Positions 11,723 through 23,600 of a stretch of 64,000 nt of DNA are shown here, in pieces. The first letter of the stretch is position 1; every line of letters starts with the position of its first letter. The DNA is from Chrysaora quinquecirrha (Eukaryota; Cnidaria; Scyphozoa; Semaeostomeae; Pelagiidae), in assembly GCA_014526335.1 (NCBI GenBank), contig JACTAT010000026.1, forward strand, positions 1,931,565 through 1,995,564, given 5' to 3'. The notes beneath the pieces were generated by a model that worked only from the letters and a program-made list of their open reading frames with translations, was not told where the DNA came from and searched no databases. A program made the translations under genes and the position numbers.

Positions 11723-12889
11723 GTATGCTTTGGTCTCTTGTTGTTGTTTAACCCACCATTTAATCTCATTTATTAATTTATCAACAAACTTATAAATGTA
11801 AATGCGATTCACATTTGTGAACCTTAATGTCCCTACGTGATTACCTAGTTGATCGAGTTCCTGAGGGACATTTTGATCTTCAAAAAGGCGAACGAAATTT
11901 CTCGTTTAACAAAAGGATTTCTGTGGGATTTCCGTAAAAGAATAGAAGTTCCAGAACGGGTTTTTAGATTTTAAGGAAGTGGGCTGTTCCTCAAGTGTGT
12001 GCTTTTCAAGGCCCTTGGGCAAGAGCAGAGGGTTGCACTCTCTGCAGACAGCAACAACATCCCCTTACAGACACAATTCCCCTCTTACGTATTACATGAG
12101 TTGTGGTTTTCGCTATTGAGTTAAATTTATTGACGCTCAAACAACTATAAAGCAAGCTCGGACGAGTTCTTGTTGTTGTTGTTGAATGTTGTTGTTGCTG
12201 TTTTAGAAGAGGGTGAAATATAATAAGTCGTAATTCGCATCTACGAAGATAACCCATACCCACGGTTTTTTTTATAAGAAACTAAAAAAAGGCTCAGGAT
12301 TTTAGTACTGTGGTCGTTCCAGAGTCTGGGTTTTTATTGTAAAGAGTTACTTGCAAAAAAGATGTGTATTTTGGATGAATCATTAAGTGGGATTAATCAC
12401 TATAGGAAACAATGGTGATTTAAATGTTACTTTTGCCACTCCCATGCCAAAACATGTTTATTTATCTGGTTTGCACTGTAATCACAACAGGCCTGTATTA
12501 AGCCGCTGATTTTTAGCGTGACGTATGTGGGAAAATCTGAATCAGTCGTCACAACCATAATATGCTTCTCCAATAAAATCGTTTCACTGTTTTCGCTGCT
12601 GTGTGACCAAGGAGACCTCTAAATTATAACGGATTTTTGTGTCACGCCATGGAACATGCTTTATTAACAGGAGGCCCCGAAACGGAAGGCAAAATCACGA
12701 AATCATGCGCAATTTGTGGGCGACTCGCGCAATCACACAGGATAAAACTTCATTTTCACCTGCACGCAATTTCAGGTGCTTCTCACCGAAACTTTGAGCA
12801 AGATTTGGATTCAGGCAGCTTAACATCATGTAGGACTGTAGGAGACCTCTGATCATGAAATTTGATTTTTGTGTCACGCAACACTTAAT

Positions 12890-13812
12890 AAGCAACTGGT
12901 CAATAAGCAACTAGGGCTGATATTCTGTTAAACTTTTTGGGTGAGATGGCTTTTTTAATACAATACATGATTACAAACTTGTATCAATAATATTTACATT
13001 CAAAGGCATGAAAAGGGCCAAAGAAGTTTTTTAGGAGGTACAAATTATTCTGTGAGGGCTAAAATACAAGATATTTTAAGCAACTTCGAGGGTTGGGCTG
13101 GACCAAAAGTCCAGTTGCTCGCTGAAAAATGTGTGTGGTACACGCTTGAACACCTTTTCGACAAAAGACCGCCATGATTGAAATTTTAAGATATCGAGTT
13201 TTCGATGCTTTAATCGTCCAAAACTTGGTCCAAGTGCAGAATTTCACTGGCCTAACATCTGCTGCACAATTGATTTTATGCCTTACATAGAAGGGGTTCT
13301 AAAAAACGACAAAGAGCGTAAACGTAACGTTTGAATGACTCCTAAATGATTACTATGCAGACAGTGGTATTTCTGGTCGTATATAAATGGAGATTGATAG
13401 TTAGCATGAGCATTAATGAAACTATGCACTTTTTTTAATAAGCAACTTGACTTTCGTCCAGCCCTCAAAGTTGCTTAAAATTTTAGATATTTCAGCCCTC
13501 AAAGTTGCTTAAACGTTGCTTAACATTTTTGTACCTACTAACCACCCATGAGTTCGCGGGTCAAAATCTTCATCTGTTAGGCCTACAACATGACTTTTGG
13601 GAAACAGTAAGTGGAAAAACGTTAGCTTACGAGCTTCAACATGCAAAACATAAGAACGAAGAATTATTTCGTAGCACAAGAAGGGGAATAAGCTTGGTTG
13701 TTTGACTTCTTAGTTGCTTACAGTTATTCAATTGAGCCCTCAAGTTGCTTAATATTAAGGTCAGTGCAGCCCTAGTTGCTTATTGAGCGGTTGCTTATTA
13801 AAAAAAAGTGTA
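12890..13812. mobile_element. Family 5 element (AAGCAAC repeats), about 0.92 kb
   Basis: The left end ACACTTAATAAGCAACTGG, continuing with AATAAGCAACTAGGGCTGA, is the inverse of the right end (CAGCCCTAGTTGCTTATTGA, then GTTGCTTATTAAAAAAAAGT). The word AAGCAAC or its inverse recurs at least ten times inside, often next to AGGGCTG or CAGCCCTC. No transposase seen. Confidence 0.82.
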
Positions 13813-14039
13813 GACTGAAACGTCAAGATACGAATACAGGCAACTGGTCTTGTTATATTGTATGAATTGGATATAAATGGAAATTCCTCGTTTGTTTGTT
13901 GATATTTGATTGCTAAATAGAAGCTACAAACATCGATGGATAGTTAGTCGCTGCATTTTTTATAAGCTTACTTTTTGAGGTTTTTTAGCAAGGGTGAATA
14001 TAGCTGCTCCTTTTTCGGACCTTGATACACCAGTATATT

Positions 14040-14160
14040 CAAGATTGAAAAGCCCCTTAGCGACTTTTTATTAAGTAGCTATAAGTTCTTTAAATTTTCC
14101 GGCCTTCTACATGTAGGTTCTTTACAAAGTGGTTATCAATAAAAAGGAATGTAGAGGTTC
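14040..14160. mobile_element. Family 3 fragment
   Basis: AAGTTCTTTAAATTTTCCGG, CTTCTACATGTAGGTTCTTT and ACAAAGTGGTTATCAATAAA match in inverse orientation the left part of the full copy at 21187-21588. Confidence 0.7.
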
Positions 14161-14606
14161 TAAATTGAATGAACAGTACTTCTAGAGTTTCTTATAAGCT
14201 GTTTCTTATAAAAATTGAGTTAATTCCACGCTCCCCCTGCTTGCGTCCCCTTGTTTTCATTAATTTAATATTCTAGATAAACTGACACTGATAAATTAGA
14301 AATGAATAGAGATAAGATATACCGTAAACAGTATTTGAATATCACTGTCTATGTTGTATTCTGACGCTTTTCTAACAGTGATAAATACACAAAAAGGCAC
14401 AGTTCTATATATGTGTTCGGCCTACGTTTTGCAAAACACCAAATATCTGCACTGTCTTGCTTGTGAGCTGTGTTGTTTTTTAAAATTCCGTCCTTTAAAC
14501 CAGAGTCAATAGAAATGAGACCTCACTGCTATTGACTATGTTTAAACCAAGTCAAATGGGTTTAATCCAAATAAATTAAATAATTTGCCTTGTAAATTTT
14601 TCAGTT

Positions 14607-17600
14607 ATGGGTAAAGAAACGATGGATGAAGACCAGCAATGTACGATTCGAAGTTTCGTCGATTCAAGCGGCAAACCGCACCAAAATGGCGGGCCGGTAA
14701 GTTTTAAGTTTCTATCACAATTTTATCTATTTCATTTCTGCATACTGCACTTATTTTTTTTAATAAGCAACTGGTCAATATGCAACTAGGGCTAAAGTTT
14801 TTCTGAACTTTTTGGTGAAGATGGCTTTCCTTATAAAGTACATCGTTGCAAACTTATCACTTACTTTGAAAAGCAAGAAAAGAACCAAAATAAGAGGTTT
14901 TAGGGGGGGGTACCAGTCATTCTGCGAGGGCTGAAATATTTTAAGCAACTTTGAGGGCTGGACCAAAAGTCCAGTTGCTTATGTACCAAAAATGTATCAG
15001 TTTCTATCATAGTCCTGATATCTCGAACTGTCCGTATCTATAACTCATTTAACTTGAGCTGTAAAAATTTAAGAACGTTTTCAGTACTTAAAAATTTTCT
15101 TATTTTTTCTCGAAAACTTGAACTTTATATAATAATATAGGCTAACGAGGTAAGGGAGCGAAGGCCATGTGGCCTATACAGCCCTAAGTGGTAATTACAA
15201 AACTCCTAACTAGAATTCGAATCCGCTCCTAAACATAAAGTCATCGTTGCTTTCTCCAACCCTTTAGTGGACGAGCTAATGTTCCATGTAAGATTGTTCC
15301 AATCATTTACCACTCTTTGGGAGAAGAGATTCTTCCTAATATTAGCCTTGCTCTTTTTTTATAAATTTTCCAGTTATGGTTTCTTGAAATTTAGATTAGC
15401 ATGAAGTTCTACTTGTGACTTTGCTAAAGTTTTTCAGTGATATTCCTGACACTATTTGGCTTGTTCATCTCTTGGAATTTCATAGATTATTGATACTATT
15501 GTTTTTAGGCCCCAGTTATGCGAAAGGAATCAAAAAACCAAGACAACAAATGCACTGTTCGAAACTTTGTCAACTCAACCGGGCAACCGCATCAAAATGG
15601 CGGCTTCGTAGATAACCACGAAATGGAGACACATCACATAAATCAAAATGGCGGCCCGGTCCAGAATGGTGGGCCTAATTTCAGTGTGGAGAAGTCAAGC
15701 AAAGATTTCGATAGCGAGTCAGTTGAGATTGATGTTACACGAAGTTTTACGAAAAGCGAAACTGTCGACTGTTCGAAAAATCGAGCGTAAGTACTACCAG
15801 CTTATTTTCTCTTTATTCTTAGGCCCTGGCCAAACGATCAAACATTATTGGTCAAACATTTCAAATTTGCTTCACAAAAAATGTTTGAACGTTTAGCCGC
15901 GTACATGTTTTTTTTATAAGGAACCTACCTCAAAGCCTTAAAGTTCTTAAAGTTCCTTATTTTTGGACCTCTTTTGAGGCAATTGTAGTTCAAAAAGTTC
16001 TTTAATAGTTCCTTAATTCTAACTGCACATACAGTGGTCTTAACAATAAAAGAGACTCTTGCATTTGAGCAAAGCTCGAGACTACTCAAGGAAACATTTT
16101 ATACTTGTGTAACGTACAATTTAAGCGATTTTCGACTGCAAATGAATGGAACCGGCTTTCTAATTCTTGGTTATTTGCAGTGGTAAAAGCATTCAACATT
16201 GAAAAGTTCCTTAATGATTTTCTCTTTAGTAGTACACTTAGGGTACAAAAGTATTGCAACGCTTGACCTAAAATGGCGGCCAACAGTAGCCGTAGGCCCA
16301 ACAACAAAAAATTTACATAACAAAGCCGTGACGGCTCAGGGGCTTCGCTGAACTTGATTTAGGCGGGAAAATGTTCACAATTTCATTGACTTTCATTTAG
16401 AATAAAAGTTAAACGATTTATTTGTTGCTTCTTGTGGAAAATAATGAAAAGCCATGAAGCAGTGCCTTGCAAATTTTGAGCGAAATATTTCAAGACTTGT
16501 CTTGATAAAAAGCAATAAACATAACTACTTTTTTGATCGTTGGTTCAAAGTTTTTTCGTTTTTCAAAGCAAAATAGCTGAAACTTTTGTTCCACGTTATA
16601 ATTTTTACTGAGAAAAGTAGTTTTCACAAAGAAAACAGAGATTATTTTGTGGACAACAATTTCAGGTGAGTGACTTTTGTTTAGGCCCAAAAAGGGTACT
16701 TTTTGAAAATTTGCAAATTCTTCTCTATAAACCCAAGAATTTGCTTCAAAATTAATTTGCAATATTTTAGGATAACCACAGTTTTGAAATATGTGAATGA
16801 AATTGTCCATTAGAATTTCTGAACACTCCTTCAAGTGCACAATTTATTTTCGCATCAAAACAACAACTTCAAAAGTTACTCACCTAAAATCTTTATCAAT
16901 ATTTCAACCCCCAAATTCTTCTCTAAGTGTACTCTTCGAGCGAAAATTTAAATGGTAATTACAAGTCTGAACTATTTTGTCTCGAAAAACCACGAAACTT
17001 TGTAGCAAAAGTCACGATAAGTGGTTCATACATCGCTGTTTTTCAAGACAACCCGTGAAATATTTTCCAGAAAATTTGGAAGGCAATACTTCAAGGTTTT
17101 TTACTATTTTTCATCCCAAATGCGAAATAAATCGTTTAACTTTTATTCTAACTGAAATTCAATGAAATTGTGAACATTTTCCTGCCAAAATCAAGTTGGC
17201 CGAAGCCCCTTAGCCATCATGGCTTTGTTATGTAAATTTTGTGTTGTTGGGCCTACGGCTAATGTTGGCCGCCATTTTAGGTCAAGCGTTGCAATACTTT
17301 TGTACCCTAAGTGTATAAGTTCTTTAAATTTTCGGGCCTTCTACATGCAGGTTCCCTATAAAGTTGTTGGAATGTTAGAAAAGCGACCAAACGATCGAAC
17401 ATTGCTTGACGCACGCAAAAATTGTCGGACGAGCAATGTAGATACTGTATCCTAGAAACACTTAAGAAACTTTCGGTACTGACTTGGCCTACTAAATTTT
17501 TACATCATATATAACTGCAATTTCTTTGTCATCTACTGTTTATTATCTACTATCTTTGTTATCTATTCGGTTTGATTCTGTGTTTTGAGAAACATTTAAC

Positions 17601-20600
17601 AGATCAGCGCACACAGTCAATAACATATGCAATGGTTTGTTTTGAGACCTGTCTTTCAGATATTACACTCTTTTTTATTAAAACCAGGAAATTTCGATCG
17701 AGTCTGGCTGTTGTTCAAGTCTTTGCCTGTTTTGAGCCTGAAATGTCCTTAATCTGTTCTTAATTCCTCCAGTTACTTAGACACCCACACCGATATTTTT
17801 CAGTGAATGTCTGGAGTGGTACTAGGTTCGTGTAAAACTGCAGCATGCTTGTATTTTTCATTGTTCGCTTGCTTTTTCATCCAGTCCGACTGTCTTACTT
17901 TCATATTGAGCTGATACTCTTAGGGCTTATGAAAGGCCAGCCTCGGCTTGTTCTTATTTTGTTATTAACATCTTGGCAAAATCCAGGCTCGTATTCTTAT
18001 AAAAATTTTCAAATATAAAAAGTGTAGCCTGATTTTTTAATTGAATGTGCACTTCAAGGAAATATCAACCTAAGCCAGCAGCTCGGAAGGATATATTTGT
18101 ACGGAATCGAGACAAAGTCGTTAAATGGTCGTAAAACGATACTCGCATAACTACGACTCACCAATGAACGGTAATTTTTTGGACTTACTTTTGCTGCCTC
18201 GCTTTCATATTAACCATCTCAACAAGAGCTTGATGTAATAGCCGAAATCTCCCGGGTTAACATTAGACTTATTACATTCGCCGTAGTCTACGCTCCTCCA
18301 CACTCCACCACCCCGCTGAGGAAACAGCTGTATGTTTTTGTTGTTGTTAGAAGCTGTTTCCGAAAGAGTAGGAGGAACGTAATAAGTCTAGGTTAACATC
18401 CTGAGTTTGAGTTATCGCTCATGAAACCGAGGCTTACACTAAAATGAGATTGCTCAAACTTGTTGTGATTTGTGTGTTGTATATTGTCTTTGAAAATTCT
18501 CCTTCGCTAGTTGTAGCGGGGTGTCAGGTCGGTGGCCAAAGTCTCACAACTTGGAATCCAAAATCTCAGGCATTAAGTCTAGTTATTCATTTTATAAATA
18601 TACACTTCTTCTTGCAGATCTTTGATAAAGACCATAATATGCGGCCAGATTCTCTCTCTCACTCTATGTGGTGTTGGTACGACTTCGACAGCCTTATCAA
18701 AGTGGTATGATGTTCGTGTCCCCGGCTTCCAAGCTTTCCTCACGTATTCCTGCCTTTGTCTTACTATGGGAACAAGAATCGTCTCGAAAAGCGGAGAAAT
18801 TCATCACATCATTCGAGCCAGAGGCTGGAAGTATCTGATTCTAGGAATCGTGGACGTCGAAGCAAATTTTCTGCTCGTCAAAGCGTATACATTCACGACT
18901 CTAACTAGTGCGCAGGTTCGTATAATAAGTTTTAGTTACTCCCTCCTTGTCTTTTTGTGTTTACCGGTGCTGTTCAGTGCATGCTGCCATTTTAGACGGG
19001 GACCTCTTAGAATTATCTGGATATGATAAATACTCTTACTCTGTATACTTAGAGTCTCAGTTTCCTTGAACTTGCCAAAGACGTCTTGTACGAAATGAGT
19101 CTCTTTCTTTTTCAACGACTTGAGGAAGCCCAAAGTTTCCGCCTAGGAATCTATACCAACAATGTCTGCTGTTCATTAAAACTGTTTGGACTGTCTTCTT
19201 ACAACAACAACAACTTAAGGTGGTCGAAGCAATAAATAGAACTCATGTAGCTGTTTCATTCATTCAGCTGTTGGCTCTGGTCATGCAGTCTAGGTTACAA
19301 TCTCATCTCTTGTGATATGCCACTTGTGGAAAATTCTATCCTAGTGTTCCCTACTCATGACAAATGTATATAAATATTTATGGTGCTGAAGAGGGCTTAA
19401 CATAGCCGAAATAGAAAAAGTCAAACGGGAGGAGAGCTTTGGGCTGTATGACTTAGAGAGTTACTGCTATGTGATTTAGAGAGTTTCTCGGTGATTTTAT
19501 CGAGCTCCATACCTCGGCGGAACCGTCGTCGGCTCTCGGACCATGCAGTCCTGGTTTGGATACCATCTATCATGGTGTACCATATTTGTGGAAAAATCTA
19601 TCCTATTGTTCGCCATATATGATAAATATATATTAAGCTTGTGTATATCTGAAGATTATACAGATAGCTGAAGGAGGCTCAACATAGCCGAAACACAAAA
19701 AGTCAAATGGGACGACAGCCTTGAGGTCGAAGACTTTGAGAGTTACTCGCAATTTCATTGAGCTCTGTGGCAAACCGGAATCGTCGTTGGCTCTCTGATC
19801 ATACAGTTCATGTTCGAATCCCATCTACTGTGGTATGCCACTTGTGGAAAAATCTATATACTAATCGTGTGTTCTGTTGTTTTTTTTCAGCTATGCGATA
19901 GTTTTACAATTCCAACAGTACTTGTATTGTCATTTCTGTTCCTTGGTGTTCGATACAAGTCATTACATTACATCGGAGTAACATTATGCGTAGCTGGTGC
20001 CGTTTGCCTCATTTTTACAGATACTAGAGATTCTAATAAAAATGGTAAGTACTGGATTTATCTCTTTAACCCCAAACTTGCGATACACATTAGAAACCTT
20101 GTAGCTACACTCTTTTTTTATAGGAGCCAGGAAATTTTGATCGAGGCTGGCTGTTCTTAAGTTTTTGCCCTTTTTGAGCCTGTTAATCTGTTCTTGATTC
20201 CTCGGTTACTTAGACAGTTATATTTTGCAGTGAATGTCTGTAGTGGTACTAGATTTGTGTAAAAATGCAGCATGCTTGTCTGTTTCTTTGTTCGCTTGCT
20301 TGTCTTAAGGTATGGCTAAACCAGGAGACATGTTGCTTGCGACACTGTATTCGGCGCGTCTCCCAGAGTGGCTAAACATGCGAGTGATAAGCGAGCAACA
20401 TGTCCCCCGAGTCATTTGCATGTCGCGGAGACAAGAAATGTTTCTGTTGTCTCCCAGAAAAATTTGCGTTTGCGTGTGTCTTGCTACAAATTTTGTTGCA
20501 GGCTACCAAGTTTCCGACGTGGCTAAACTGGGGGACACCGAGGGGACATCAGTGTCGTGCACGACTTGTCTCCTAGTTTAGCCAGGCCTTTACTTTCATA

Positions 20601-23600
20601 TTCAGCCGATATTCTAAGCGCTTATGAGAAGGCCAGCCTCAGCTTGTTCTTAGTTTGTTCTTTAATTCCGGGCAGAATTCTGGCTCATGTTCTTATAAAA
20701 TTGTTCTTATAAAGAAAGAGTTGCATGTTAACTCTCCCCTCTTTCTTTTTAGCTAAAAATGAACTACTAGGTGACTTTCTTTCATTATCTGGTGCGTTCC
20801 TCTATGGATGTTCAAATGTTGCGCAAGAATTCATTGTTAAAGAGTTTTCATCAGTGGAGTTTCTTGGCATGATAGGAATCATTTGCGCAATGATTTCTGG
20901 AGTGCAGACGTAAGTATATATATTTGTCATAAATGGTGAACACTAGAATAAATTTTTTCACAAGTGGCATACCACAATATCTGGGATTCGAACCAGGACT
21001 GCTTGACCCAAGAGCCAACGAGGCTTCCAGGCTTCCACTGAAATCGCCGAGTAGAAGCCTGGCTAAACTAGGAAACATGTCGCGCGTGGCATAATCATGC
21101 GTGACATGTCCCCTCGATGTCTCCCAGTTTACCCACATCGAAAACTTTGTAGGGCGACAAAATTGTAGCGAGAGACAGGCAAATGTGTACACGCTTTTTT
21201 TTATAAGGAACCACTTTATAAGGAACCTACATGTAGAAGGCCCGAAAATTTAAAGAACTTATACTACTAAAGAGAAAATCATTAAGGAACTTTTGAATGT
21301 GGAATACTTCAAATAATCAAGAATTAGAATGCCGGTTCCATTCATTAGCAGTCGAAAATCACATAAATTGTACGTTAAGCATGTATCCAATATTTCTTTG
21401 AGTAGTCTCGAGCTTTGCTCACATGCAAATGTCTCTCTTTTATTGTTAAGACCACTGTATGTGCACCTAAAATTAAGGAACTATTAAGGAACTTTTGGAA
21501 CTACAATTGCATCAAAAGAGGCCCAAAAATAAGGAACTTTAAGAACTAGGCCTTGAGGTAGGTTCCTTATAAAAAAAAAAAGCGTGTATGGGGACATGTT
21601 GCTCGCTTGTCACTTGCATGTTTCGCCACCCTGTGAGACACGCTGACTACAATGCCGCGCGCGGCTTGTCTCCTAGTTAAGCCACAGCTTACCTCTCTAA
21701 GTCATGCAGCCCAAGGTTGGACTTTTTATGTTTTGGGTATGTCTTCAGCACTTTGACTTTTTGTTTCGGCTCTTTTGAGCCTTCTTCTATATGCCTATAT
21801 GTTATACTAGTTATATGTAATGTCTGGTTGAGAAAAATCTGAAACGCCCATGTTAAATAGGGTTAAAGCTGCAAGAAAAGCTATTGAGCAACGCTGGTGA
21901 AATTTGTGTTTGTTTGGGAGGCCGTTTGAGCAGATTGAGGATGGATGTGGTAATTACGGTTAAAATTATTTTGCAGAATTATTGTTGAAAGAGATGCAAT
22001 AATGGAAATAGACTGGAACTGGCATATAAGTATGAAATTTTCCTCTATTTTTCATCCCCATTAACCCCTCTATAGTTTGACTGTTTCCATTTCGAATGCT
22101 TGGCAAACGTGGATCCTCCTAACTCGCACCAGCCCCAAAAAAGCGTTTCTCAAATTCTCTACTGAGACCAATTTGGTTTTTGACCCTGAAATTCTCTAAA
22201 CATTGTTATGATTTTAGCTAAATCCCCATATCACAAGGTGGGAAACTGAAGAAAACTTAAAAGATTTAACTTTATTTGAATCCGAATAATTTTGATATTG
22301 CTTTGAAGATGTTCGTAATGCAATTTCAAGCAATAAGGTGGCCTAGAAAGCCTTATCCATCTCGTATTCCCGCTTGTTATACCCCTAATATAGGGTCTCT
22401 GTCCTGTCCGTGTCTGGTGGCACACCCCCGTCCACTTATAGGCCAGGTACCCCCCCGGGCCACAGCACCTTAAGATCGAGCAGTCGAGTTTTCCCACGAT
22501 TTTATTTTAGATCCGTAACATTCCAAGATCCTTTCTCTGTCATTTCGGTTCTGTGGTCGTCGTTTTCTGTTAAACTATGATAACAAACAGTTGCTGGCAA
22601 TGGATCACCGATCTTAACTGACAACAGCGACTCCCTGGTACATGCTCAGTTTGTTGTTGAACGCATAAGAACAATAGATCAATAAACCTTTATTCCAAAT
22701 AGAAAATGGTTGATGATTTTGAATTCAATGAAATACGTTTCGTTTCTGTAGCACATAAAATGGAAATATTTTTCTATAGTGATATATCCAAAGTAGCTAC
22801 ACTAGAACCAATTCTCACTGTAATTTTCTGCACAACCTGGGTTATATTATAGACGTTGCCCTTTGTTAGAATCATTCTTAAGGGTGGTTTGTTGTTTCTT
22901 TAAACTTTCAGTATTTTCAAAGATGTTTCAGCTATTTATTGTAGCTCAAAGATTATCAGAGACGCATGATTCGTTCGAAACTCGATGAAAACTCTTTGAT
23001 AAAATTGGAGCTCCCTTTTTTCGAGCTCTGTTACCCAGCTGTAAGGCTCTGTTACCTAGGGTATAGACTTATTACTTTCCTTCCTAATCTTTCGGAAACA
23101 GCTTCTAACAACTACAACAACATACAGCTGTTTCCCAAGAGTGGAAAACACAAAATTAGCATGACTTTTCGACTGAAAGTTTAAGAGTAGTAGTTGGAGG
23201 GGGGTGGAGGAGCGTAGACTACGACGAATGTAATAAGTCTACCTAGGGTAGTCTCCCTGGTGCGCAGCCGTTACGTGATCTATTTTAGTTTTTCCTCACC
23301 ATTCAGATTTCCAAAAGGCCTTGCTTATTGTAGCGTGTATGGAACTAACCTTCAGACTCTATATGTCTATGTTATGTTTGGGCTCCTGTCCGGGACTCTG
23401 AATGATTAGCTACGTAGACCTCGTGTTTCTTCTAGTCTTCTAGTTTTGTAGTTTGTATCATGATTCGTGCGTTCTAAACAAGGTTTCCATTGTTTCTTAG
23501 GCCCTGGTCAAACAATCAAACATTGTTGGTCAAACATTCGAAATTTGCTTGTCAAGCAAAATGTTTTACTGTTTCGCCACGTCCAAAAGCATTGCTCGTC

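Larger units (their letters stand above)
15822..17455. mobile_element. MITE family 1 copy, outer layer of a three-level nest
   Basis: Begins after TTA with GGCCCTGGCCAAACGATCAA, is interrupted near 15902 in GAACGTTTAGCCGCG, and seems to resume after about 17353 with AAGCGACCAAACGATCGAAC and ATTGCTTGACGCACGCAAAA. The interruption is a family 3 element that itself holds a foldback. The right terminus is not preserved. Confidence 0.6.

Noticed and set aside
20960..21010. A tRNA gene on the minus strand (GGATTCGAACCAGGACTG)
   Set aside because: Only a B-box-like half is present with no acceptor stem or A box; it matches the SINE-like repeat family of 19245-19860.
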